DNA of 64,000 nt, taken from Cerrena zonata. Lineage: Eukaryota > Basidiomycota > Agaricomycetes > Polyporales > Cerrenaceae. The position numbers and the translations under genes were made by a program. Positions 52,424 to 63,074 of this stretch are shown one piece after another. How positions within the stretch are numbered: the stretch's first letter is position 1; each line of letters starts with the position of its first letter. The DNA lies in the NCBI GenBank assembly GCA_038087015.1, contig JASBNA010000033.1, positions 310,001 to 374,000 of the forward strand, written 5' to 3'. The notes beneath the pieces were generated by a model. The model did not search any database, had not been told where the DNA came from, and saw only the letters and a list, made by a program, of their open reading frames with translations.

Positions 52424-55400
52424 ATGCTGAACTTTCAACAGATACTACAGCCTGACAGGCTTGTTGCGTTTGCACCAGTCAACGACTGCAATGCAGACTG
52501 GACTAGTCCGTTATATGATAATAGAGGAAACTCATTGAATCCGTGCTTTATCTCGTTTGTTAATATTCTTATCAGTGGTGTACTTGGTTTTTTTGCTCTT
52601 GTTCAGATATTCCAAGTTCTTTTTGCCAATCATTATGGACCGTTCCCGATCAAATACTCATTTGGGTCGATTTTCAAGGTGAAGAGTGTTGGAATATATC
52701 AGTTATTGAAATTCAATAACTTGGTAATCCAATCTATTCTTTATTTTGTTTTAATACTTATCAATTTCACTTCTTTTAATTTGAGATTTTGGAGTCTTGC
52801 AGTTCCTGCTTTGGTTAATGTTTTGATTTTATTCCCACTTCATCTTCTTGAACCTACAAGATCAGTTGTGGGACATGCGTCGTTGTTGATTTACTGGTCG
52901 TTCAGTGTGTTTTTCTGTTTAGTAGTATTGATACAAGATTACTTTGGTGCTCATAAAATATACATTCCTAGAAGCACTGCTTCTGAAATTGCATTTGCTC
53001 ATACCATTGAAATTGGTTTACTTTTGAATTCTACTTTAATTTGGGTCTTGGAATATTTCTTATACTCTCCTTCAATCGAATTAACCGAGTATTTTGATTT
53101 GAATGAATGGGACCCAAAAACAGTTCGTGATATCTTTTCAGAGTTTGCCTTGACTTGGGTGACTCCAACTATCATGAAGGCTTATGAACAAAACGATCTT
53201 ACTTTTGAAGAACTTCCTCATCTTGATATTAATTTACGCACAGACGTTGTCTTTCCTAGAATAAATAAGATTTGGGAAAAGCAAGTTGCAAAATCTAAGT
53301 TAAAAGCAAAGAAAACTGGTAAAGAACCTCATGCTTCCTTATATTGGACTCTTTTAAAAGCAAATTCATTGCAAGTTTTCATTGGTATCTTTTGGTCTTT
53401 ATTAAAGATTGTTACGAGTTATGGTCAACCTCTTTTATTGAAACGACTCATTATTTTCTTCTCAGACTATAATACTTCTGATGTTGAAAAACCTCCTCTT
53501 GTTCTTGGTTACTTTATTACTGTTTGTTTGTTCCTCTTTTCAGTTTTAAAATTCATTTCCTTTAACAGATACTATCTCACAATGTTTGCTGTTGGATTCA
53601 AGTGTCAATCGTTTCTTTCTTCTTCAGTCTATGCAAAATCATTGAAATTATCTCCGGAAGCTAGAAAAGGTAAATCTACTGGTGATATTGTTAATCATTT
53701 ATCAGTTGATGTACCAGAAATATCTTATGGTCCTGAAATTACTACAGAATTATTAGTTAAACCAATTGAATTGATCCTATGTTTAACCGCTTTATACAGT
53801 GTGGTTGGAAATGCTCTTTGGGGTGGGTTTTTCGTTTCGGTTCTTATGATTCCGATTAGTAGTTTCGTAAGTAACTACGTTACTGAATTTTATAATATCC
53901 AAATGGAAATTAAAGATGAAAGAACTAGCTTAACAAGTGAAATTTTGACTTCAATGAAAAGTGTTAAATTATACTCTTGGGAAAAACCAATGTTGGCCAG
54001 GCTTTCTGAGATTAGAAATGGTCGTGAATTAGTTAATGCAAAAAAAATCGGTATACTTAATGCTGTTGCCCTGTTTTTGTGGTCTAGTATCCCATTTTTC
54101 ATTTCTTGTGCTTCTTTCATTATGTTTGCTTATTATTCCGGGGTCACCATGACTCCAGCTGTTGTATTTCCTGCCTTAGGTTTGTTTAATTCCTTAAATG
54201 AACCTCTATTGTACCTTCCAGATCTCTATTCTAATTTCGTTGAAGCTAATGTATCGCTTAAAAGATTAAGAAAATTTTTGCTGTGTGATGAATTAGATAC
54301 TGATTATATCAAGAGATCTTATGATCCTTTGAAGTTAAATGATACTTCTGTTAAATTGGAAAAATGTTCTTTTGTCTGGAACAGAGAAGAAAAATCTAAA
54401 AAAGCTTTAGAAAATATTGATTTTGCTGCTAAAAAGGGTCAATTAACTTGTATTGTCGGAAGAGTTGGTGCTGGTAAATCTGCCCTTGTTAAAGCTATAT
54501 TGGGTGAAGTTCCATTCGATTCAACTTCTAGTGGTCTGAATTTTAAGTTCGAGGTTAATGGTACCAAGGCTTACTGCTCTCAAAACCCTTGGATCTTGAA
54601 TGCTTCGATCAAAGAAAATATTTTGTTTGGTAAGCGTTACGATAAAGCCTTTTATCAAAAAACTGTGGAAGCATGTCAGTTACTCCCAGATTTTGATATT
54701 TTTGCTGATGGCGATCGTACCGTGGTTGGGGAAAATGGTATTTCATTAAGTGGTGGCCAAAAAGCCAGAATTTCAATTGCAAGAGCTGTTTACTCAAGAT
54801 CTGACGTTTACCTTTTGGATGATATTTTATCTGCTGTTGATTCTCATGTTGGTAAAGCTTTAATAGAACAAGTTTTAGGTTCAAATGGTTTGTTGGCAAC
54901 AAAGACTATTATTTTAGCAACTAATTCTGTTTCTGTTTTGCATTCTGCTAGTAATATATACTATATTGAAGATGGACAAATTGTTGAAAGCGGATGTTTT
55001 GATGATGTTATTGCTAAACAAGGCCATTTAGCCAAATTAATGCAAGAGTTTGGTCAAATGGAAAAAGCAAGCGAAGTTGAAGAAGAGGAAGCAAAGAATG
55101 GAAACCACTCCGAAGATACAAGTATTGAAGAGTTTCATCCTGATGAAGAAGGCCACGAGCTTGAAAGAACTCATACTCACACAACAATCGGTGCTGCTAG
55201 TCTTGTTTCTTTTGGGCATAATTATAGAGATGACGATGAAGATGAAGACGGAGTGGTTAGAAAGATGGGTCACAGTGAAGAAAAAAGTGCAAAGGGTGGA
55301 ATCAAACTTGCTGTTTATTTGGAATATTTCAAAGCCTGCAACTACTCTTCATTGATCTTTTATTTGGTAATGTATGGTTCTAATGTTGGTCTTGGGGTTT

Positions 55401-57070
55401 TAAGTACCTACATTTTGAAAAATTGGTCTGAAAGAAACGCCAGTGCCGATAAAACCTTGGATCCTACTTTTTACTTAGTAATCTATTCTTTTGCGGGAAT
55501 CATGGGTTGTGCTTGTTCTTTATTTGGTTCCGTTGTGGTCTGGTCTTATTCATCTATCCGTAGTGCAAGGTATTTCCACGATAAGATGGCTCAGACTGTT
55601 TTAAGATCACCAATGTCATTTTTTGAAACAACTCCTATAGGTAGAATTTTGAACAGGTTTTCTGAAGATATAAATGTTATTGATGGGTCTATTGTTTGGA
55701 CCATCTTAGGTTTCACGGATTTTCTCTTACATGCTCTTTCATTATTTGTGATAATTGTTTATAATCTTCCATTCATGGCAATAGTGCTTGTTGTTTTAAG
55801 TTTCTGGTATAACAGTTATAGAACTTGTTTTATTCCAGCTTCAAGAATATTGAAAAGAATTAGAAGTGTTAAGAAGAGTCCAGTTTTTTCTCATCTTCAA
55901 GAGTCTGTCAATGGAGTGGAGACATTAAGGGCTTATCAACAAGAAGACAGATTCATTTTCATGAATAAGAAGAATGTTGATTCCGTAACCAGTGCAGATA
56001 ATACCATGGTTTCAGCCAATAGATGGTTATCAATGAGATTACAATATATTTCTTCAATGATTATCTGTTTATCATCAGTGATGATTATGAGTACTCTCAG
56101 TTATGGTACACCTTTAAGTCCAGGTTTAGTTGGTTTTATCATGAGTTATGTCTTGGATATTACAGGTTCTTTGAATGCTATTGTCAGATTCTGGGCTGAT
56201 ATTGAATCAAAATCAGTTGCTTTGGAAAGAGTGGTTGAGTATTGTAACTTGAAACCAGAAGCTGAAATGATTATTGAAAATAATAGACCTGTTGCTTCTT
56301 GGCCTTCTGATGGTAGTATTGAATTCAAAAATTATTCCACAAGATATAGAGAAAACTTGGGTCCTGTTCTTAAAAATATTAGTTTGAACATCAAACCATC
56401 AGAAAAAATTGGAATTGTTGGAAGAACTGGTGCTGGTAAATCATCTTTAACCTTGGCCTTATTCCGTATTATCGAGCCCATTGAAGGTAATATCGATATT
56501 GATTCAATTAACACATCTAATATTGGTTTATATGATTTAAGATACCATCTTAATATCATTCCCCAAGAAGCACATGCTTTTGAAGGTACAATCAGACAGA
56601 ATCTAGATCCTTTTGATGATCACACTGATGAAGAATTATGGAAAGTGTTAGAGTTGGCTCATTTGAAAAAATATGTTGAGAATATGAGCTCAGGTGAAGA
56701 TGACAAAGAAGCTGTTGGATTAAAAGCTAAGGTTTTGGAAAGTGGTTCCAATTTATCATCTGGTCAAAGACAACTTTTGTGTTTGGCTAGAGCTCTTTTG
56801 AAAAAAACAAGAGTTTTGATTTTAGATGAAGCTACTGCAGCCGTTGATGTTCAAACTGATAAAATCATCCAACAAACTATAAATGATGAGTTTTCAGATA
56901 GAACCATTATTTCCATTGCTCATAGAATTGATACAGTCATGCACAGTGATAGAATTCTTGTTCTTGATAAAGGTGAAATAAAAGAGTTTGACAGCCCGAA
57001 AAAACTTTTGGAGAATAAAGATTCCATTTTCTACTCTCTCTGTAAAGAAGGTGGTTACCTTGATAGTTAA
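52424..57070 (+). CDS. ABCC-type (MRP/Ycf1-Bpt1-like) full transporter
   Basis: 1548 residues. The N-terminal extra membrane domain (TMD0, about 1-220) and L0 linker mark the long MRP type. TMD1 follows (about 300-610). NBD1 has Walker A GRVGAGKSALVK, signature LSGGQKARISIARAV and YLLDDILSAVD. An acidic linker (about 875-950) leads to TMD2. NBD2 has GRTGAGKSSLT, LSSGQRQLLCLARALL and LILDEATAAVD. SEILTSMKSVKLYSWEKP resembles vacuolar Ycf1/Bpt1. Such proteins move glutathione conjugates, metals or bile acids into the vacuole. C. albicans has several (Ycf1, Bpt1, Mlt1), and I cannot choose. A CTG follows the start codon. The intact 4.6-kb frame argues against uniform sequence error. Confidence 0.9.
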   Translation: MLNFQQILQPDRLVAFAPVNDCNADWTSPLYDNRGNSLNPCFISFVNILISGVLGFFALVQIFQVLFANHYGPFPIKYSFGSIFKVKSVGIYQLLKFNNLVIQSILYFVLILINFTSFNLRFWSLAVPALVNVLILFPLHLLEPTRSVVGHASLLIYWSFSVFFCLVVLIQDYFGAHKIYIPRSTASEIAFAHTIEIGLLLNSTLIWVLEYFLYSPSIELTEYFDLNEWDPKTVRDIFSEFALTWVTPTIMKAYEQNDLTFEELPHLDINLRTDVVFPRINKIWEKQVAKSKLKAKKTGKEPHASLYWTLLKANSLQVFIGIFWSLLKIVTSYGQPLLLKRLIIFFSDYNTSDVEKPPLVLGYFITVCLFLFSVLKFISFNRYYLTMFAVGFKCQSFLSSSVYAKSLKLSPEARKGKSTGDIVNHLSVDVPEISYGPEITTELLVKPIELILCLTALYSVVGNALWGGFFVSVLMIPISSFVSNYVTEFYNIQMEIKDERTSLTSEILTSMKSVKLYSWEKPMLARLSEIRNGRELVNAKKIGILNAVALFLWSSIPFFISCASFIMFAYYSGVTMTPAVVFPALGLFNSLNEPLLYLPDLYSNFVEANVSLKRLRKFLLCDELDTDYIKRSYDPLKLNDTSVKLEKCSFVWNREEKSKKALENIDFAAKKGQLTCIVGRVGAGKSALVKAILGEVPFDSTSSGLNFKFEVNGTKAYCSQNPWILNASIKENILFGKRYDKAFYQKTVEACQLLPDFDIFADGDRTVVGENGISLSGGQKARISIARAVYSRSDVYLLDDILSAVDSHVGKALIEQVLGSNGLLATKTIILATNSVSVLHSASNIYYIEDGQIVESGCFDDVIAKQGHLAKLMQEFGQMEKASEVEEEEAKNGNHSEDTSIEEFHPDEEGHELERTHTHTTIGAASLVSFGHNYRDDDEDEDGVVRKMGHSEEKSAKGGIKLAVYLEYFKACNYSSLIFYLVMYGSNVGLGVLSTYILKNWSERNASADKTLDPTFYLVIYSFAGIMGCACSLFGSVVVWSYSSIRSARYFHDKMAQTVLRSPMSFFETTPIGRILNRFSEDINVIDGSIVWTILGFTDFLLHALSLFVIIVYNLPFMAIVLVVLSFWYNSYRTCFIPASRILKRIRSVKKSPVFSHLQESVNGVETLRAYQQEDRFIFMNKKNVDSVTSADNTMVSANRWLSMRLQYISSMIICLSSVMIMSTLSYGTPLSPGLVGFIMSYVLDITGSLNAIVRFWADIESKSVALERVVEYCNLKPEAEMIIENNRPVASWPSDGSIEFKNYSTRYRENLGPVLKNISLNIKPSEKIGIVGRTGAGKSSLTLALFRIIEPIEGNIDIDSINTSNIGLYDLRYHLNIIPQEAHAFEGTIRQNLDPFDDHTDEELWKVLELAHLKKYVENMSSGEDDKEAVGLKAKVLESGSNLSSGQRQLLCLARALLKKTRVLILDEATAAVDVQTDKIIQQTINDEFSDRTIISIAHRIDTVMHSDRILVLDKGEIKEFDSPKKLLENKDSIFYSLCKEGGYLDS

Positions 57071-57517
57071 TGTTTGTTTTTGGGCCGCTGTTGGCCCCAT
57101 ATATTTGTTTAATGTACTTGTTGTACTATTATTTATAATAAAAAGTGATACTTATATTTATGTTTTTTGTATCTTTTTTGCAGAAAATCAAGTAGAATAA
57201 TATCAAACTCTAACGTTTGAAGAAACACATTAAGCTCAACATAAATCTAAATCCAACTGTAAATTGAATTATGTCTATCAATGACTTCTTTATAGTTTGA
57301 TATTAACAATTTGCAGCCTATTTACACATAATGTCGCACAATGTCTCATGTCGCATTAAAGTTTTGTGTTAAATGGAAAGTCCCCTTAAAATAGATTAAT
57401 CAAGCAATGGACAAGATACTATCAATTGTCGACTTCTTTTACCAAATAAGATCCTTACAGCTTATATATATATCAAATAGGCTTCCCAGTGTCTTATTTA
57501 TATAGGATTCCTTTATC
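57071..57517. other. Intergenic ABCC / BRO1
   Basis: 447 bp, AT-rich 3' flank then BRO1 promoter. A TATATATATA run lies about 50 bp before the BRO1 ATG (near 57463-57474). Nothing else was seen. Confidence 0.45.
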
Positions 57518-59888
57518 ATGAGAACTTATCTTTTCCCAATTCCCAGTAAGAAGACCGACGATGTTAATTGGACTAAACCACTCAACAATTATCTTTTGTC
57601 GATTTATGGTAATACAAGTGAATACCAAGAAGATCTTACTCAATTCAACAAGTTAAGACAGGACATAAGGGGTGTTCATGCGGATCTTACCGGAATAAGA
57701 TTATATTTCAAGTACTACAGCCAATTAGAATTACTAGATTTGAGAATATCATTTACTACGGTCAACAGACATAAGAAAATAACATTCAATTGGTACGATG
57801 CCTTTGATCAATTATCGGAGCATAAACAGTATGCATTGCCATTTGAAAAGGCATGTATTTTGTTTAATTTAGGGTCAATTTTATCCAAATATGCCATTCA
57901 CCAGTATGAATTATCGCAGTCATCAAATGAAAATGCAGACTCTTTATTCAAAGAAGCTGTTCAGTACTTTCAACAACTGGCTGGAATATATCAATTTTTG
58001 AATGAGAATTTCCTTCATGCCCCATCACCAGATTTGAGTCTGTCAACTGTTAATTTTCTCAAGAATATAAATCTAGCTCAAAGTCAAGAAATTTTCAATT
58101 TGAAAGTTATTAGTGGAGATTTGAACCAAAGTAAAAACTCATTAATTTCCAAGTTGTGTCGAAGCACATCCAATTATTATGATGATTGCTTCAATTGTGT
58201 TAGTCACTTATTAAATCACCATGAGAACTCAGTTGGCCCATCATCTACCTACGCAATTGTAGAAGATGGGCTTGATGATGAAGATGAAGAAGACTCTGAC
58301 TCAAAGCCAACGGATGAATATGATCCAGACTCTCAAGCAAATTCAGTCCCGGACAATAAGGTCACTGCACAAATTGATTCATTATGGATTGCTATAATTC
58401 AATTTAAATGTTACTACTATAAATCCCTAGCTTTCTATTTCCACGGATTGCAATTGGAAACACTGAGAAAATATGGTGAGTCAATTGCTTATTTAACCAA
58501 ATCCCAAGAAATAATCAGTGAAATACCATCCGCCTTACTTCTGAAAATTGGGAAAGCGGGTATTAGTGGGACTTATGAATTATTGGATAATTATAAGTAT
58601 CACAAGGATGCCGTTCTGATTAAGCTTAAAGATTTAAATAAAGATAATGATTTGATTTATCATGAAATTGTTCCATCAACCGTGACATTATCCGATATAA
58701 AACCAATGGATAGTGCCAAAATCATTCCAATAAACAAAATTCCCATTTTCAATGAAATTAACGAATCAAATTATAGTAATTTTTTGAACAATGTCGTACC
58801 AATCAATATCCATGAATTACTTAGTTATTATTCAGAAGAGAAACTGCAATTATTAAGAAATGAATTAGATGAAGTAGATGTATCCAATGAAGAATTGTCA
58901 CTGGTGTTAGAGTATTTAAAAATGCCAAAGGCTTTAATAAACTTGAAAGAAATTGTCAATAATAAAAAAATCAATGAAGAAGAAAAAAAGTTAGGAATTG
59001 ATCCAAGTATTGCCGAAAAAGTTGACAAGATTCATTCTGGGTTTAATTTAGATGAATCCAACAAGAGTCAAATCGAGCAATTACGTAAACAAGCCATGGG
59101 GCTAATTAGTGAAACTGATTCATTAATTGGAGTTAATGCAACCTTATTCAAATACAAAGATGATTTGATCAAGGTGAAGAAATGGTTATACGATGCCAGT
59201 AATTCCGATACCAAACTATTCGGTCTTATTAACAACGAACACCAGTACTTGTATGGAGTGCTAGGCCAAGGATCCAAGTCTCGTGAGTTCAAACAATTAT
59301 TCCAGCTTGATATTAAGGCTGAAATTAAAAAGCCCAGTCAGAACGAAGTCAGTTTATTGGATATTGACGATCGTGAATTGAATAAAGAAGAGGACGAACA
59401 GACACGTATTGAACAAGAAATCAAACTGATGGAAGATACTTTACATGATTTGAACGTTATCAAGACCAACAAACAAAAATTGATTGAAACATTTAAGAAA
59501 GAAATTCATAACGATGATATATCTGATATTTTGATATTGAATTGCAAGATCAAGTCCACCAGTGAAATCAAATCATTGATATTCCCCGAGGAATTGAAAA
59601 AGTTTAGGCCATATAGTGATGAATTAGATAAATTAATTGGGAAACAAAATGAATACGTTGAGAATCTTAAAGTGAGATGGAATCAATTGAATAAAAACCC
59701 CAAGATTCAAGAAGTTCAATCGCTGAACCAATTTCAAAATGACTTGGTGAAGAGCCAAACAGATAAAATCAATACATTCTACAGTAACAATTGGCAGCCA
59801 TACCATGAAGGATTGAAGAAAGGAGTTGAAATATATAAGCAATTGGTTCAATACGTCGAAGAAATCAAAGTTAAGCTCATTAACGATC

Positions 59889-59923
<35 letters not shown>

Positions 59924-60343
59924 CTGATGCGTGGTTCCTCAATAACCGAGCAATTCGGAAAGATGTCATTGAACCAAAGTCAAATACAATCACCTAATTT
60001 TACGGGACAAGAGCAATATACGGGACAACAATACCAACAATATCCACAACAATATTCCAATCAACAATACGCACAAACCCAATCTCCCTACTATTCGCAA
60101 CCACCCATGTTGCAGCCAACGCCGGCCACCGGCACCTTTGGCAACGACTACTCCCGTCCGCCTGCTCTTCCACCCAAGAGACCATCCCAGCAGGCTGCGA
60201 CTGCCAACGCAAGTCTAACCGGAGGTTCCATTGGGAACCAACCGGCCCACCCAAACACCAACATCCCTGCCAGTAATCTAATCTACGACCAGCCTTCAAC
60301 CTACCAACCCAATATGTATAATTTTTTCTCTAATGGGTCATAA
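57518..60343 (+). CDS. BRO1: Bro1, ESCRT-III associated class E Vps protein
   Basis: 941 residues. The BRO1 domain (about 1-385) has GIRLYFKYYSQLELLDLR, FEKACILFNLGSILS and FLNENFLHAPSPDLS. The V domain (about 395-770) is helical, with coiled segments. A CAA-encoded polyGln (about 790-800) and a Gln/Pro/Tyr-rich tail with PALPPKRP and repeated QYxQQ words follow. Bro1 binds Snf7, recruits the deubiquitinase Doa4 and sorts cargo into multivesicular bodies. The other fungal paralogue, Rim20, acts in pH signalling and usually lacks this Gln-rich tail, so Bro1 is preferred. Codon 154 is CTG in the QQ?AGIY helix, where family members have small residues; Ser fits better than Leu. The frame is intact. 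Confidence 0.88.
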
Positions 60344-61263
60344 AATACTGTTTATGTTTATATAAAATACCAAAATTAGTTGATTCTGTAGTAACTTGGA
60401 AGGTCCCATCACAGACGTTCACAACACCTAAACAATCGCCACTACAAGGCTCAAAACAAGAATACGACCATTGATCGCAAAGCGTAAGCACGAACACGAG
60501 CATCCGTGCGGTCTAAGCAGAGGCTGTCTATCCCAAGCACAGATAAACCCTGGGGACGGATCATTGGGGGTTATTAATAGCCAAATCAATTTACCCCAAT
60601 GAGGAATTAACAAAACACGATCCAAAAAAAATATCCAAATGGAACAAAATGGCTAGCAAATTCACATCAAAATTTCTCAAACACTAAGAACGCCTTTGAC
60701 ATGGTCCGTTCCTCGTTTGTGAATTGCAGGTTAAGTAACCCTTAGCATAGACTAATCGAATAATCATAAGACCCGACTTTGTTAGAGATAGTGGGAACAA
60801 TGTTTGTAGGGCCGCCTAACCGGAGGTAAACGTTCGAGTACAAAATTGGTGGGAAAAAGAAAGAAAAAAAAACATCAAGATCTAATAAAAAATTTTCACG
60901 AAGCCCAATTAAATTTAGAAACTCGATAGCTAATCTGTAAAAATGGCATCCACAGGCCAAACAGGCTAACTTGGTGGATTAGGTATTAAAATAGCATTTC
61001 CTTCTACTTATTCGAGTCTTTTTTTTTCCTTTTTGCTTTTCGTTTTTCTATTTTTTGTAGTTGTTTCATTCGTTTTTACTTTTAATTCGGTTTCAACTGT
61101 TCATTCGGTTTCAACTGTTCATTCGTTCAACTGTTCATTCGTTCAATTAGTTGAGTTTCATCTGTTCATTCGTTCAACTGTTCATTCGTTCAATTAGTTG
61201 GGTTTCAACTGTATATTCGTTCAACTGAGTCGGATCAACTGTTCATTCCATAATTCCTTACAA
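60344..61263. promoter_or_regulatory. UTR2 upstream region
   Basis: 920 bp between BRO1 and UTR2. A tandem-repeat leader directly precedes the ATG (listed separately). An AT-rich stretch with short A and T runs lies at 60840-61080. No gene was seen. Confidence 0.45.
61086..61256 (+). repeat. Tandem TTCAACTGTTCATTCG repeats in the UTR2 leader
   Basis: About eight to nine copies of a 16-bp unit, some with the variants TTCAATTAGTTG(A/G)G and TTTCATCTG, fill 170 bp immediately before the UTR2 ATG. They are likely within the 5' leader. Confidence 0.85.
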
Positions 61264-62591
61264 ATGAAGAGCTGGTTTATTATACTGGCATTATGCCTTT
61301 TAATGAATATTGCCTATGCCACAACCAAATGTAATGCAACCCATTCATGTCCCGAAAAGACTCCATGTTGTTCTCAGTATGGTGTCTGTGGGACCGGTTC
61401 GTTATGTTTAGGAGGATGTGATCCAAGATATTCTTATAACTTAACTGCATGTATGCCAGCACCAAGAATGTCTGATTTATCAACGGTTTTTGATACCACT
61501 GATGTTTTGATGAAACAAGAAGATTATTTGGGTAATTATACCGAAACCGATTGGGTTTACACCGGTGATTTAACCACTCATAAAGATGCTATTTTAATGC
61601 AAATGAAAAAGCATTCTTCCGGTACCGGTCATCTCTTCAACTCAATATTTATGGTATGGGAAAATCACTACTACCATGAAATCGTCTCGTGGTAGAGGGG
61701 TCATCACTGCATTTATTTTATTTTCAGACGTTCAAGATGAAATTGATACTGAATTCATTGGTTATAATTTAACTGCTTATCAATCTAATTATTACGCTTT
61801 GGGTATCACCGATTATAATAATAGTGTTTGGCATGATACCACTGATACTTTTCGAAAATTATCATACTTATGAAGTCGATTGGCAAGAAGATAAATTAGA
61901 ATGGTCTATCGATGGTAAACATTTAAGAACTTTGAAAAAAGAAGATACTTGGAATTCAACCACTAAAAGATACGATTATCCTCAAACTCCTTCCCGTATC
62001 CAATTCTCATTATGGCCCTGGTGGGGACTCTGCTAATGCTCCCAGGTACTATTGAATGGGCTGGTGGTCCAATTGATTGGGATTCTGAAGATATTAAAAA
62101 ACCAGGTTATTACTATGCTTACATCAAAAATATCACCGTCGAAGCTTATGATTTGCCCTTCGCTGTCGAATTAGACGATAGTGATGAAGATGAAGATGAT
62201 GAATCTAAATTCCATGCCTTCTTATATAATTCAACAAAGGGTAATGAAACTGATATCTATTTAACTACCAAGAAAACTTGGTTAGGTAGTAAAGACGCTA
62301 CCGGTATAGACCCTGACAATGATAGCGACGATGAAGATGAAACAACCACCATTGTCTCAGGGTTCCGGTTCCAAAAAGGCTACCAAAGTCTCAACTAAAG
62401 CTCATAAAACCGCTTCTTCTTCTTCTTCCGATGACAGTTACAATACAAAAGGCTCAATCGGTGGCTTCGTTCAAAGCTCCAAATCCCAATCAAGTACCTC
62501 AAGCTCAGAAGCTTTCATCAACTATCCATTAAAAGGTATCATCGGTGCCTTATTTGCATTGATTGCCGCAACCATCTCTTTTGTTATTTAA
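61264..62591 (+). CDS. UTR2: Utr2/Crh2-type chitin-glucan crosslinking enzyme (five frameshifts)
   Basis: Signal peptide at 1-18 (MKSWFIILALCLLMNIAYA). A Cys-rich chitin-binding-like module follows (CPEKTPCCSQYGVCGTG and CLGGC, about 30-60), present in Crh2/Utr2 but not Crh1. The GH16 domain has the catalytic DEIDTEF. An acidic and Ser-rich region leads to a C-terminal hydrophobic tail typical of a GPI signal, ending at 62591. The enzyme moves chitin chains onto beta-1,6/1,3-glucan in the wall. Each frame break is explained by one extra base: G near 61629, T near 61853, C near 62014, C near 62041 and G near 62362. Removing the five gives 440 residues. Each extra base lengthens or doubles a short run. 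It is either a concentrated assembly error or a decayed gene. Confidence 0.85.
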
Positions 62592-63074
62592 TTTGTTCCT
62601 TCGTTTCTTCTTCTATTTCTTTTTCTCTAACTTTTAATTATTCAAGCGCTATGGCGCCCAATAGCATGTTCATCTAATAGTACCTTTTTGCTTGTAAGCC
62701 CAGTGTAAGCCTTCTTACCTTCATGGAATTGGAATCGTTTGCAGTCATTGACCCACACTTCCAACCCGTACACCGCACTTTCACTGGTGTACTGGTTGTT
62801 TCCTATGAATGTTTTTTTTTTCGGCGTGTCCAAATCTCTTTTTTTCTCCCATAACAAAGACCACCGAATCAAATACTGAGCGAAAATTTGAAAATTCAAA
62901 GTTTTTATTTAGTTTATAATCGATTAACCAATCAATTAATTCTAGAGGGGAAAAGTTTAAGGTAAAAGCTTATTGAAAAAAGATAGAGAAATTGGCTAAG
63001 TTTTGGTTTGCTGCAATTCTTTTAAAAATTTGTTGAATTTCTTTCCCTCAATTAAATAAACAAATTCATTCATC
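62592..63074. promoter_or_regulatory. UTR2 3' flank and COP1 promoter
   Basis: 483 bp. AACCCGTACACC (62764-62775) is a Rap1-like site about 300 bp before the COP1 ATG. An 85-codon reverse frame here overlaps that site and has no supporting feature. Confidence 0.45.

Noticed and set aside
61621..62400. Introns as the cause of the UTR2 frame changes
   Set aside because: No GT...AG pair with TACTAAC fits, and the protein is continuous across each break once one base is removed.
62642..62899. 85-codon reverse frame between UTR2 and COP1
   Set aside because: It overlaps the COP1 promoter and a Rap1-like site, and no homology or motif is recognised.
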